DNA from: Aquisphaera giovannonii | Lineage (GTDB): Bacteria > Planctomycetota > Planctomycetia > Isosphaerales > Isosphaeraceae | NCBI RefSeq assembly: GCF_008087625.1 | Contig: NZ_CP042997.1 | Span: 7,254,001-7,318,000 of the forward strand | Direction: 5' to 3' | DNA length: 64,000 nt | Shown: in pieces, positions 1-8,901 of the stretch | Numbering within the stretch: position 1 is the stretch's first letter | Layout: each line of letters opens with the position of its first letter | Notes under the pieces: model-generated | Seen by the model: the letters and a program-made list of their open reading frames with translations, nothing else | What the model was told of the DNA's origin: nothing | Database searches by the model: none | Program-made: the position numbers and the translations under genes

Positions 1-177
1 TTCGTCAAGTCCAAGGGGGGGAACCCGGACGCACAGCTTCCTCAGGAGCTGGTCAACAAGGCCCGTGCGAAGGCCAAGAGCAACGTCCCGGAGAAGTACA
101 CCGCGCTCAAGACCACTCCCCTGACCGCGGAAGTCGGCACGTCCGCCAAGACGCTCGACTTCGACCTCACCGACTGA
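1..177 (+). CDS. C-terminal end of a partial protein, possibly a transthyretin-like/carboxypeptidase-regulatory-like lipoprotein
   Basis: Only the last 58 codons are inside the window; the frame is open from base 1 and stops at TGA 175-177. The end of the chain has a VPEKY stretch, then KTTPLTAEV and a final FDLTD. This resembles, from memory, the last strands of the small planctomycete lipoproteins with a transthyretin-like or carboxypeptidase-regulatory-like fold, which often end with a 'P-x-KY ... L-x-V ... F-x-L' pattern. That assignment is an inference from a short tail and could be wrong. The gene converges on the TPR gene on the opposite strand, with a strong hairpin between them. Confidence 0.5.
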   Translation, partial: FVKSKGGNPDAQLPQELVNKARAKAKSNVPEKYTALKTTPLTAEVGTSAKTLDFDLTD

Positions 178-233
178 CGCCCGGTTCCCGCGTCTCCACG
201 GCGCGGCACAGGGTTCGCGACGCGGAACGAAAC

Positions 234-264
234 GAGCCGAGCCGGGCGTGCCCCGGCTCGGCTC
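234..264. terminator. Perfect 13-bp hairpin between convergent genes, probable bidirectional terminator
   Basis: The arms GAGCCGAGCCGGG (234-246) and CCCGGCTCGGCTC (252-264) are perfectly complementary around a 5-base loop. On the plus strand the stem is followed by a short GTTT; on the minus strand by GTTTCGTT. There is no long U-tract, so classical intrinsic termination is not certain. It lies exactly between two genes that end facing each other. Confidence 0.6.
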
Positions 265-283
265 TCGGCGTTTCGGCCCGCGA

Positions 284-1690
284 TCAGCGAGGAGCCGAGG
301 GCCCGGGAGCGGCCCGCAACCGGTAGAAGTTGGCCAGTCCGTCCTTCCCCTCCCTGGCGTAGTGATCGGCCAGGAGGAGGTTCGCCTGGGTATGTCCGGG
401 ATGTTCCCGAAGGATCTTCTCGCCCCACCGGACGCCCTCATCGGGATGGCCGTGTTCGAACATCCAGCGTGCGGCCGCCACCTGGGCTTCGACGTCTCCG
501 GGGGAGTTGAGGAGTTGCATCTGGAGCTTCTTCAGGACCTCGCCCTCGGCGCGAAGCCGGTCGGTCGCCTCCCGCTCGGCCTTCGCCTCCTCCTTCATCC
601 CCAGCCGGGTGAACGCGAGGCTCCGAAGGTAGTGGACATCCGGCTCGCTGCCATCCACCTTCAACGCCCGATCCAGGTCGCTCATCGCCGCCTCGACCCG
701 CCCCAGTCGCAGCTCGTACTTGGCGAGCTCGAGCAGGGGCCGCACGTCCCTCGGGCCCGCCTCGATGGCCTGGCGGAACCGGCCGACCGCCTGCTCCTCG
801 TCGCCCCGCTCCATGGCGACCTGCGCCAGCCCGAGCAGCGCGTCGTGGGAGCCGGGCGAACGGGCCAGGAGGGACTCGTATTCTTTCGCGGCGTCGTCGA
901 GCCGGTGGAGTTGCAGGTACAGGCCGCCGAGCTCTCGCCTCGCCTCGATGTTGCCGGGATCGCGCTTCAAGGCCTGGGTGTAGTCCTCGATGAGGACGTC
1001 GTTCTCCGTATCGGTCTTGCGATCGACGATCGCCTTCCAGAGGTAAGTCCTGGCGTCGTCCGGGGCGTCACGGATCCAACGTTCGATGACCTCGCGTGCC
1101 TCGCGGAGCCGGAAGGTTTCCAGCAGCGTCCTGGCCAGGGCCTCCTCGACCGCAGGGTCCGGAGCCGTGGACTGCTCGAGCGCCCGACGCAGGAGCGGCT
1201 CGGCCTCTCGGTGCTTGCCCGCCCCCGAGAGGGCGAGGCCGCGTTGCCTGTCGATCTCTCGCCCGGGGTATCCCAGCGCCCGGGCCCTCTCGAGCGCCGC
1301 GAATCCCTGATCCATGGTGCCCGTGGCGAACATGCCCTTGGCCACCAGGAACATCGCCTCCCCGGACGCGGGCCGAGCCTGCACCCATCGCTGGAGATGC
1401 GGGAGGGCCTGCTCGTAATCCTGCTCGGCCATGTATCGGCGAGCCGCCTCGGCCTCCGCGCGGACGCCCAGCTCCTCGCGGGCCTTCCGGACTCCCAGCC
1501 AGACCCCCCCCGCCGCCGCGAGGGCGGCCGCGGATATCACCAGCCGACGCCGGCCACCGACGGAGCCGCGGGTCGGCCCCCCCTGAGGTGCCGACGAGAT
1601 GCGTCGCCCCTGCCCCGCCTGCGCGTCGGGAGTGTCCGATGCCGGGATCGTCGGAGGGGAGCTCGATTCCACGTTGAATCCCCGGGGCAT
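284..1690 (-). CDS. Membrane-anchored tetratricopeptide-repeat protein
   Basis: A 468-residue protein with a disordered Ser/Pro/Gly-rich N-terminus, one hydrophobic segment near residues 50-66 (VISAAALAAAGGVWLGV) preceded by arginines, and then an almost continuous array of TPR-type helical pairs. Typical TPR signatures are visible, such as YEQALPHLQRWV, AAKEYESLLARSP, QAVGRFRQAIEAGP and AMSDLDRALKVDG. The TPR part would face the periplasm and serve as a protein-binding scaffold; no enzyme domain is seen. The frame stays open further upstream, but that would run into the divergent cytochrome gene, so the Met at 1690 was chosen; its ribosome-binding site is poor and the start is uncertain. It is divergent from the heptaheme cytochrome gene, which also has a TPR-like region, so the two may be regulated together. 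Confidence 0.8.
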   Translation of the reverse strand: MPRGFNVESSSPPTIPASDTPDAQAGQGRRISSAPQGGPTRGSVGGRRRLVISAAALAAAGGVWLGVRKAREELGVRAEAEAARRYMAEQDYEQALPHLQRWVQARPASGEAMFLVAKGMFATGTMDQGFAALERARALGYPGREIDRQRGLALSGAGKHREAEPLLRRALEQSTAPDPAVEEALARTLLETFRLREAREVIERWIRDAPDDARTYLWKAIVDRKTDTENDVLIEDYTQALKRDPGNIEARRELGGLYLQLHRLDDAAKEYESLLARSPGSHDALLGLAQVAMERGDEEQAVGRFRQAIEAGPRDVRPLLELAKYELRLGRVEAAMSDLDRALKVDGSEPDVHYLRSLAFTRLGMKEEAKAEREATDRLRAEGEVLKKLQMQLLNSPGDVEAQVAAARWMFEHGHPDEGVRWGEKILREHPGHTQANLLLADHYAREGKDGLANFYRLRAAPGPSAPR

Positions 1691-1811
1691 ACCTTCGCAT
1701 CCAGGACCTGAGACGCGACGCCCGGCGGGTCCCGGCGTCCTCGCTCCATCCCATGGATTATAGGAATGAATCGTCGCAAGAGACACCCGTCCCGGCCCGT
1801 GAGGCGATGCC

Positions 1812-3476
1812 ATGGCTGACACACCGCTGGAACGAACCTCCACGGCACCCGCGTCCTGTGCGGGGGAGGTTGGAGGCCGGCACGCCTTCTCTCTCAGGCG
1901 AAGGTCCGTCGGCATCGGCGTGGGTCTTGCCGCCCTCGTCCTCACCGCCTTGCTGGTCGGCGGGGTCTGGCGTGCGGTCAACCGGCAGGCCGCCGCGGAC
2001 GCGCTGGAAAGGGCCGATCAGGCCTACCGGCGAGCCGATCTGCTCCAGGCCCTACGCTGGGTGAATGAGTCGCTCGAGATCCGTCCCGGAGACCGGGCCG
2101 CTCGCGCGTTGAGGGAGCGTATTTTCGAAACGAGGGCCCGGATCGTGGCCGAGGAACAGCCTCGCCATCGGCCGGCGGAGCCGGCGACTCCGGAGGTCAC
2201 GATCGTTCGCGGCCTGCTGGGAGCCGGGAGGGCAGGCGAGGCCCGCGATCGACTCAACCAACTCCTGTCACGCGGGCCGGACCGGGAAGCGAGCTGGCTG
2301 ATGAGCCGGGCCCTCCTCCAACTCGACGACGCCGCGGGGGCCATGGCCGCACTGAAGGACTCCGGAAGTTACGGCCACGACGACCCGACCGCGCCTGAGC
2401 CGGCCCGCCATGTCGGCTCGAGCCGTTGCGTCGAATGCCACAAGGGCATCGCGGAGAGCCAGCGCGCCAGCCGGCATGCGCACACGCTTCCGACGGAAGA
2501 GGCCCTGGCCGGCGTGGCCTTCCCGACGGGCCCCATCCCCGACCCCGGCAATGCGGGCGTCACGCACCGCATGCAACGCCGCGGAGAGGTGCTGGAGATG
2601 GTGACCACCATGCACGAGCAGGCCCTTCGCGCGACCGTTCGTTACGTGCTGGGGTCCGGCAACCGCGGGCAGAGCTTCATCGCCCGGAGCGAGCACGGGC
2701 AGGATCTCCTCCTGCGCATGACGTATTACGACCACGGCTCGGTCGCCGACCTGACGCCCATGATCCCGCTCCATCTCCAGCTCGCCCACGACCACCTCGG
2801 CGTGGCGCTGACTCCCGAACGCTTGAAAGGATGCCTGGACTGCCACGCCACCAATGTCAGCCTGACGGCCGAGCCGGCCGTCCTGGTCGCGGAGCCGGGC
2901 ATCGGCTGCGAGAAGTGCCATGGCCCCGGCGGCAATCACGTGAAGGCCGTTGCCGCCAAGTTCCCGGAGCCGGCGATCGGGCAGCTCCGCGGTGCCCCGG
3001 CTCCCCGCGTCGTCGCCGTCTGCGCCCGCTGCCACCAGCCGCCCGGCAACGAGGTCCTGGATGACTCGGATCCGACGCTCGTCCGGCAGCAAGCCCTGAC
3101 GATGCCTCGGAGCCGGTGCTACACCGAGAGCGGCGAGGGCGTGAGCTGCGTGACCTGCCACAGCCCGCATCGTGACGTGGAGACGATGGCCAGCCATTAC
3201 GAGCGGAAATGCCTGGCGTGCCACACGGCAGGCCGCATCGGCGCGGAAGCCGGGATCGTCGCCGGAGTGCCGGCGAGCCGGCCGAAAACGTCTTCGGTTT
3301 GCCCCGTGAACAGCAGCGCGAATTGCGTCGGCTGTCACATGCCCAAGGTCGAGAACCCGGCGGAGCATGCCTGGTTTACCGATCATCACATACGGATCCA
3401 TCGCGACTCGCCGTCGTCGCAGGCCCAGGCCCCGAGGCACGAGCCCGATCCGCCGGTGGAGTCGCCCGGCCGCTGA
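1812..3476 (+). CDS. Membrane-anchored heptaheme c-type cytochrome with N-terminal TPR-like region (cytochrome c554-like)
   Basis: A 554-residue protein. A single hydrophobic anchor lies at about residues 32-54 and a TPR-like helical region at about 60-185. The C-terminal two thirds hold seven CXXCH haem-attachment motifs, at about residues 206, 341, 366, 404, 446, 467 and 505. The spacing and phrases such as EKCHGPGGNH, GVSCVTCHSPH and CVGCHMPK match the cytochrome c554/multihaem family that transfers electrons in the periplasm. The likely role is periplasmic electron transfer from a membrane-tethered position. No oxidoreductase or quinol dehydrogenase partner is adjacent, so the donor and acceptor are unknown. 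The fusion of TPR and multihaem domains recurs in planctomycetes. Start ATG 1812 leaves about 120 bases to the divergent TPR gene. Confidence 0.88.
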   Translation: MADTPLERTSTAPASCAGEVGGRHAFSLRRRSVGIGVGLAALVLTALLVGGVWRAVNRQAAADALERADQAYRRADLLQALRWVNESLEIRPGDRAARALRERIFETRARIVAEEQPRHRPAEPATPEVTIVRGLLGAGRAGEARDRLNQLLSRGPDREASWLMSRALLQLDDAAGAMAALKDSGSYGHDDPTAPEPARHVGSSRCVECHKGIAESQRASRHAHTLPTEEALAGVAFPTGPIPDPGNAGVTHRMQRRGEVLEMVTTMHEQALRATVRYVLGSGNRGQSFIARSEHGQDLLLRMTYYDHGSVADLTPMIPLHLQLAHDHLGVALTPERLKGCLDCHATNVSLTAEPAVLVAEPGIGCEKCHGPGGNHVKAVAAKFPEPAIGQLRGAPAPRVVAVCARCHQPPGNEVLDDSDPTLVRQQALTMPRSRCYTESGEGVSCVTCHSPHRDVETMASHYERKCLACHTAGRIGAEAGIVAGVPASRPKTSSVCPVNSSANCVGCHMPKVENPAEHAWFTDHHIRIHRDSPSSQAQAPRHEPDPPVESPGR

Positions 3477-3780
3477 CGTGGACCTCGCGCGCTTGGGCCC
3501 GTGTGTGTCACATCCATGACCGCCGAGAACCCGTTCGGGGCCGGCGAGACGCCCGCTACCCCCCGGGTCGTCGGAGGCTACTTACAGCCAGGGCTCTTGC
3601 TGGAGGCCCGGGCTGACGCCTGCCCGGGCAAGGGTCGCTCGCGCGGCTTGCCAGCATGTTGAGTTGCTTCGATGCACGCGATACAACAGGGTGCGGCCCA
3701 GAGCCCTCGTCGGCATTCCGTTGTTCCAGGGCCGACTGGAACGGCCAGCACGAGAGGCGAGGCCCTTGACTGGGACACCC
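3477..3780. other. Intergenic stretch, only a hairpin seen
   Basis: About 300 bases with no convincing coding sequence on either strand. The only structure noted is the perfect 8-bp stem at 3606-3629. No promoter for the next gene could be recognised with confidence. Confidence 0.6.
3606..3629 (+). terminator. 8-bp perfect hairpin downstream of the heptaheme cytochrome gene
   Basis: GCCCGGGC (3606-3613), an 8-base loop, then GCCCGGGC (3622-3629); the arm is self-complementary. It lies about 130 bases after the cytochrome stop codon and is not followed by a T-run. It could be a transcription terminator or an mRNA 3'-end stabiliser. Confidence 0.35.
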
Positions 3781-5061
3781 ATGAGCGAGTCACACGATCA
3801 GGATCGGGAGTTGTCGGGAGAGGCAGGGACGGATCGCGACCAGAAGGCCGGTGCATCGGCACGCACGCCTTTCCGGGGACCGCTACGGCTCCTGGGAATG
3901 GTCCTGGGCTGGCTGCTCATTTCCATACCCCTGACCCGCCTGGCTTACGATTCGATCGAGCCGACCTATGAGACCTCCAGCCTGGTCCTGGTAGAGGCCA
4001 CCGAGACCGATCCTTTCGCATCCGAGGAGCGACCCCGCGAGCCGGATGGTCGGGCGCCGGTCTACCTCAAGACCCAGCTCGTGTCCGTGACCAGCGACCC
4101 GGTCCTGGAAGGCGCCTTCGTCGTCGACCCCCGGATCGCGAAGTTCTCGATGTTCAAGAACTGCAAGGACCCCGTCGCCGAGCTGCGCAAGCGGCTGGAG
4201 GTCCGGATCCTCCCGGACACCAACTTCATCCGGATCTCCCTGGAGTCCACCAACCCCCAGGAGGCGGCCGACACCGTCAACGCGGTGGCCCTGGCCTACA
4301 AGCTGGCGACCCAGCCGGACGACGCGCAATTGGTCCCGCCGCAGATCACCGGCCTGCGCAAGGACACGGCCGAGGCCGAGGTCGCTGCCCTCGAGGTTTA
4401 CCGGAAGGAGGAGATCGACAAGAAGATCGACAAGAAGAAGGAAGAGCTGCTCAAGCTGGCACAGGACGAGGGCGTGCGGCTCCGCTCGTCGGTGCCAGGA
4501 GAGGAAGGTGATGGGAAAGCCGCCTTTCCGTGGGCACTCGATCTGAATCCCTCCAGGTTGTACGAGATGACCAGCGATCAATTGATGCGGACCGAGTTCG
4601 ATCTGCTCGACCTGGATACGAGGCTGGAGGCGGCGATGGCGGATCAACCTCCGTCCCGCCCCGGTGGCGACGGCGCGACGCCGTCTGGAGCCCGGGGGCA
4701 AGGGCCACGATCCGACGATCGAATCAGCGAGCTCAAGCGGCAGGTCCGCGTCGCCACGCTGAAGAGAGAGAAGCTGAGGACCATGCTCGCTCAATTCGAC
4801 ATTCGGCCGGCCGGCTCGACGCGTGCATCCTTCCTTCTGGAGGAATTGAACAGCTTACGGGCCATGTTCGATCAGATCGAGCGTAAGATCCTGAAGAAGA
4901 AATTCAATGCTGACAAGGGTATCGTGCTGATCCCGCGTGTCGACCGTGCCAAGGTCCCGACGGTCCCCCTCCGCGACCCCCGCGTGCCGTTCGCGGCGCT
5001 CGTGCCGGCGGCCGTCCTGATTGTGCTGCTTGGCGTCTCGCGGCTTTCGCGGCGAGCCTGA
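3781..5061 (+). CDS. Wzz-like polysaccharide chain-length/export co-polymerase
   Basis: A 426-residue protein with the usual plan of Wzz/GumC-type co-polymerases. It has a short cytoplasmic N-terminus, a first membrane helix at about residues 36-56, a periplasmic domain and a last membrane helix near the C-terminus (FAALVPAAVLIVLLGV). The sentence ISLESTNPQEAADTVNAVA at about residue 160 is characteristic of the Wzz domain. A lysine/glutamate-rich coiled coil follows at about residues 205-230. There is no C-terminal tyrosine kinase domain. These proteins control the length or export of surface or exopolysaccharide chains in the inner membrane. The glycosyltransferases at 13709-17372 could be functional partners, though on the other strand. 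ATG 3781 was chosen because translation further upstream lacks a plausible start. Confidence 0.72.
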   Translation: MSESHDQDRELSGEAGTDRDQKAGASARTPFRGPLRLLGMVLGWLLISIPLTRLAYDSIEPTYETSSLVLVEATETDPFASEERPREPDGRAPVYLKTQLVSVTSDPVLEGAFVVDPRIAKFSMFKNCKDPVAELRKRLEVRILPDTNFIRISLESTNPQEAADTVNAVALAYKLATQPDDAQLVPPQITGLRKDTAEAEVAALEVYRKEEIDKKIDKKKEELLKLAQDEGVRLRSSVPGEEGDGKAAFPWALDLNPSRLYEMTSDQLMRTEFDLLDLDTRLEAAMADQPPSRPGGDGATPSGARGQGPRSDDRISELKRQVRVATLKREKLRTMLAQFDIRPAGSTRASFLLEELNSLRAMFDQIERKILKKKFNADKGIVLIPRVDRAKVPTVPLRDPRVPFAALVPAAVLIVLLGVSRLSRRA

Positions 5062-5231
5062 TACCGCGGGCCGCCGACACGAACCGCGGATGGGGCGACT
5101 GACTGATTGCGTCTGGGTCGGTCCGGACTTATCCAGTCGGGCCGGCGTCGCCGACTGGCGCGACGTTTGCCCATGAGGCCGAGGAACTCGAGGTAATCTC
5201 ATCGCCGCCCCAAACCGTTGGAGACCTCAGC

Positions 5232-6440
5232 ATGGCACGGCCGACATCCGAGCGTCCCGAGGACACGGGCCCGAATCGCCGCAACTTCCTCCATGCCGGC
5301 ACGGCTGCCGTGGTGCTGGGCGGGGCGGGCATGTTGCAAGGGCACGCCCGGGCGGGGACCAGGTCCGACGGCGATGAGGCCGGCGGCGAGTGGCGGAACA
5401 GGCAGGCCGGCATGGCGTATCGCCCGCTCGGGCGGACGGGCCTGATGATCTCCGAGGTCGTCAGCGGCGGCGACCCGATCACGCTGGAGAATTACAGGCA
5501 CCTCGAGCTCGCCCTGGAAATGGGCCTGAACTATCTGGACATGGCCCCAGCCTACAACAAGGGCGAAACGGAACGCGCCTACGGCAAGCTGCTCGCCGCA
5601 TCGGCGGGTCGGCGGGGCAGGGTCTTCCTGACCACGAAGGTGAGCGACTTCAACTCCGTCCGGACCCGGATGTACCGCCAGCTCCTCGAGAAGCTCCCCG
5701 AGTCGAAGCAGGCCGCGATCCGCGAGAAGGCCCGCGTCATCAAGGAGTCGCGCCATCTCGAGGAGCCCGGCTACTTCCTGACGTACTTCCCCGGCCAGAA
5801 AGATGCCTTCGAGTCGGCGTACCTCCGCGCGGCCATGCAGGCCGAATACGGCGCCCAGGTGGAAGGCAGCCGCGAGCTGCGGGATACGATCGTCGAATCG
5901 ATCGAAGGCAGCCTGGAGCGTGTCGGCACCGACCACTTCGACATCCTGATGTGCCCGCACGGCGCGGATCTGGCGGAGGACCTCGCATCGCCCGAGATCC
6001 ACGCGACTTTCGAGGACCTGAAGAGGCAGGGCAAGGTCCGGTTCCTCGGCGTGACGTCTCACAACGACCCGGCCGGGGTGCTCCGCGCGGCGGCCGACGC
6101 CGGGCATTATGACGTCGCCATGGTCGCCTACAACGTCATCAACGGCGGCTACGTGGACGAGTCGATCCGCCACGCGGCAACAAAGGGTCTGGGCGTGATC
6201 GCCATGAAGGCGGCGCACGCAGTCGCCACGCATCACAAGCCACTCCAGCCCGTGCCGGAGTGGCGCGTGCAGAAGGTCGAGCGGATCGTCCCGGGCGACC
6301 TGAAGGCGCCCCAGAAAGCCTACCTCTGGGCGCTCCAGAATCCGCGCATCTCGGCCGTGATCTCCAACCTGTGGGACGAGACCTTCGTGAAGGACAACCT
6401 GAAGCTGGCCGGCAAGAAGGTCACTCTGCAGCCGGCGTAG
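5232..6440 (+). CDS. Twin-arginine-exported aldo/keto reductase
   Basis: A 402-residue protein. The N-terminus has a twin-arginine signal (NRRNFLHAG at about residues 16-24, then a hydrophobic stretch to about 37), so the enzyme is probably exported folded with its NADP cofactor. The catalytic part, from about residue 55, is an aldo/keto reductase barrel: RPLGRTGLMISEVVSGG at the start, YLDMAPAYNKGETE with the conserved Asp and Tyr, and an active-site His-containing strand FDILMCPHG. The substrate is unknown; in planctomycetes such exported reductases are usually attributed to sugar or aldehyde metabolism. It is one of three aldo/keto reductases in the window. A hairpin follows the stop codon directly. 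Confidence 0.85.
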   Translation: MARPTSERPEDTGPNRRNFLHAGTAAVVLGGAGMLQGHARAGTRSDGDEAGGEWRNRQAGMAYRPLGRTGLMISEVVSGGDPITLENYRHLELALEMGLNYLDMAPAYNKGETERAYGKLLAASAGRRGRVFLTTKVSDFNSVRTRMYRQLLEKLPESKQAAIREKARVIKESRHLEEPGYFLTYFPGQKDAFESAYLRAAMQAEYGAQVEGSRELRDTIVESIEGSLERVGTDHFDILMCPHGADLAEDLASPEIHATFEDLKRQGKVRFLGVTSHNDPAGVLRAAADAGHYDVAMVAYNVINGGYVDESIRHAATKGLGVIAMKAAHAVATHHKPLQPVPEWRVQKVERIVPGDLKAPQKAYLWALQNPRISAVISNLWDETFVKDNLKLAGKKVTLQPA

Positions 6441-6468
6441 AGCCGTCGTCCGTCGGGACGTACGGCTC
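6440..6468 (+). terminator. Hairpin at the stop codon of the aldo/keto reductase gene
   Basis: GAGCCGT (6440-6446) pairs with ACGGCTC (6462-6468), and an inner GTCC/GGAC stem strengthens it. Two T residues follow. The position at the end of one of two convergent genes supports a terminator role. Confidence 0.5.
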
Positions 6469-6639
6469 TTCGCGCCGCGTGCCGCCCACCGAGCTCGTTT
6501 CGGACACGGAGCGAACGGCCTTCCAAGGGGCGTCCGCCGGACCGCCTCCCGCGGGGACGAACTCCCGAGGGCTCACCCCGGCCAGGGTGACCTGCGAATT
6601 GTCGGTTCGTCCGTCGTTCTTCGCTTGCGTGCTCGGAAC

Positions 6640-8124
6640 TTACTGGCATGCCTCGCCATTGGGCCAGTCGGGAAGCCTCACCAGCTGCATCAGGAGGTGG
6701 TGCGGCAGGACGGGGATTCCCTCGCGTGCGTCCCAGATGGCCCCGAGCCATCCGGAGAGATATCTGCCGACGGGCTCTCGACCCATGGACTCAAGTTTAT
6801 CCAGGATCGGCGGGAAGACCTCCGACGCGTCGCGAAGGACGCGACCATCGCTCGCCCCATCCGGCGGAAATTCGTGGGTGAACACGATGGAGGATCGAGG
6901 CAGGCGGTCGAAGACCTGCGCCACGTCGGTGGCGGAACTGAACAGGTCCACATCCATCCAGATGCAGGAGACGTGCGTCTCGTTGAAGTGGGGCAGACTG
7001 TCGGAGAAGAAGCCCTTGTGGAGCCGGACCGGGCGAGGATCTCCAAATTCGTTGATGTTTGAGGTGACCTCCTCGAGCGTGCCGCAGAATTCGCCGGCCG
7101 AGTAGAAGTCGTGCTCCTCAGGCGGCAACCCCGCGAACGAGTCGAAGATGTCCATGGGGAGATCGAGATAGCGGCAGCAGTAGCTGAGGCAACAGGAACT
7201 GAACCCCTTGAAGCAGCCGAATTCGAGGAAGTGGCCATCCAGTCCGTTGCTCCTGAGGACGAAGAGATGGTTGGCGATGGCCAGCATCTCCTCCGGCGTC
7301 GTTGCGGCGGCCACGACATCCTTGGCATCGACCGCGACGCCTTCATTATCCCGGGGAAATCGCCTGCTGATGCATTGAAACCGATGATACATCGATTTCA
7401 GGAAGAGGATGTACCTGTTCAGCGGGGCGGTCCGCGCGCCGGAAGACCAGATCGTGCCGAGGTCCTCGACCCCCTGCGATATAAGCTCGTCGCCCCAGCC
7501 CGATTGCGAATCGTAAGTTGCCGGCCGGAATTTCCGCAGCAGGGCGGTGACGTCGAACGGCAATCCGGACAGGACCGGCCGGTCGGTCCCCGGCCGGAAG
7601 GAGAACGAGGCATCCCTGGCGTCTAGGTCGAGCTTGGCTGTCTCCCAGGACGTCCGCGTTCGCGTCCCGTCCTGCGCCTCGACCTCCAACGTGATCGCAT
7701 TCACCCCCGGCCGCAGGTGTTTCCCGAGCCTGAGGCGGAAGCCCGCCCGGTCGCTGCCCGGCATGTCGGGGAAGGCGGCGAGGATGTCGGGGCGTTCCAG
7801 GCCCGCCGCCTCGGCACCAATCTCGACGTCGTCCCGGAAGATCCGCACCACCCGAAGGCCGCTCGGATGGACCGCCCAGCCGGAGACCACGCGCTGATTG
7901 ACCTCGTCGAGGTGATACCGGATCGGCGACCCGCCGCCCCGCCGGGCATCAACGCCCGGTTCCCCGTCGTCCCACGCCGCGGCATTCTCGGTCTCCTCCC
8001 GGTCGGTCGCTTGGGCTAAGCCGGGCACTTCGAGTTCGCATGCAGTTCCGGGACCTCCCTCGCGGACGAACTCGGGGGCCTCGGACGCGATCTCCATTCC
8101 TCCCTGCAACGTACTCCTGCTCAT
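6640..8124 (-). CDS. TylF/MycF-type O-methyltransferase with an extra N-terminal beta-rich domain
   Basis: A 494-residue protein. The C-terminal half, from about residue 265, is a TylF/macrocin-type SAM-dependent methyltransferase. The glycine-rich SAM motif is in HFLEFGCFKGFSS, followed by DIFDSFAGLP, GFFSDSLP and the metal-binding WMDVDLFSSATDV. The N-terminal part (about residues 70-165, RVVSGWAVHPSG to NAITLEVEAQDGT) looks like an Ig-like or carbohydrate-interaction beta-domain; I do not recognise the family. The start ATG at 8124 has AAAGGAG seven bases upstream. It is the last gene on the minus strand of the glycan region and may methylate a sugar or lipid-linked glycan. The cysteine-rich SSCCLSYCCRY after the SAM motif is unusual. 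Confidence 0.8.
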   Translation of the reverse strand: MSRSTLQGGMEIASEAPEFVREGGPGTACELEVPGLAQATDREETENAAAWDDGEPGVDARRGGGSPIRYHLDEVNQRVVSGWAVHPSGLRVVRIFRDDVEIGAEAAGLERPDILAAFPDMPGSDRAGFRLRLGKHLRPGVNAITLEVEAQDGTRTRTSWETAKLDLDARDASFSFRPGTDRPVLSGLPFDVTALLRKFRPATYDSQSGWGDELISQGVEDLGTIWSSGARTAPLNRYILFLKSMYHRFQCISRRFPRDNEGVAVDAKDVVAAATTPEEMLAIANHLFVLRSNGLDGHFLEFGCFKGFSSCCLSYCCRYLDLPMDIFDSFAGLPPEEHDFYSAGEFCGTLEEVTSNINEFGDPRPVRLHKGFFSDSLPHFNETHVSCIWMDVDLFSSATDVAQVFDRLPRSSIVFTHEFPPDGASDGRVLRDASEVFPPILDKLESMGREPVGRYLSGWLGAIWDAREGIPVLPHHLLMQLVRLPDWPNGEACQ

Positions 8125-8901
8125 GCCCCAACTCCTTTGCGTCTTCCTGACCTCGAAGGCCGAGCCGGTGAGGCCCGACATCCGTCCACGACCTCCCTCT
8201 CTGTCCCGGATTTCGCGAATCGTCGCAAGACGAATTCGTCGATCATACGAGCGTGACTCGAATTGCGTGCCCGCTAAGGCGGCCCGAAAACCACGCAATT
8301 GATAGCTTGCGACGAAAGCCAGACTTACAGGCTGAGAACGACCATGGTATCCATGCACTCGCGGTGGCAGTGGCGACGACGGGGACGTCGACATCGGCAA
8401 AGAACCCGGGCCTCGGCGGCGGCTCAATAACGCACGAAGGAATGGGATCGGACGCTCATCTGGGCGCGAGCGATTCTTGGGCTGCGAATCTCCGCCGGGG
8501 GCCGGTGATGCACTCGCTGAGCGTGAGCAGCGAGCTGGCAGCCCCATCGAGGGCTGGATCCTCCTACTCACGACTTGTTGCCTTCGAGAGGGCGCTCGCA
8601 TCTGAGCAACCTGTCCCCTCGAGCATCCAATCCAGGGTCGGCTTCCACTTCACGGGGAATGCCCGCAAGACTCCGCGTTGCTGCGGGTCTAGCCGGGATG
8701 CGTGAGGCTCGGGGAGTTCGAATGAGCCAAGGAGGCGATGCAGGGAGTCATCCGCCTGGCGCGGATGAGCCTGCAGGAGTGGTTCCTTCAATCAGCACCC
8801 CCCTGGCTCGCGAGGGCGAGGCTGCGACCGCTCCGCGATGGAGGAGCGGCGTGCCCGCGACGGCCCACTCCAGACCAGGTTGCGGCAACCGCAGTCTCCG
8901 A
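8125..8901. other. Long intergenic stretch without a recognisable gene
   Basis: About 780 bases between two minus-strand genes. Open frames exist on both strands (for example 8253-8705 plus, 8564-8791 minus), but they lack ribosome-binding sites and recognisable domains. The stretch near 8220-8300 is less GC-rich and could hold the promoter of the methyltransferase gene. No repeat or insertion-sequence ends were found. Confidence 0.5.

Noticed and set aside
248-1711. Long open frame on the plus strand opposite the TPR gene
   Set aside because: It is a shadow frame of a GC-rich gene: no domain, and the minus frame has clear TPR repeats.
8253-8705. 150-codon frame in the 8125-8901 gap
   Set aside because: No ribosome-binding site, no recognisable motif and codon use unlike the neighbours.
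8564-8791. 75-codon minus-strand frame in the same gap
   Set aside because: Looks mildly protein-like but has no start signal and no family; could be a remnant, not supportable as a gene.
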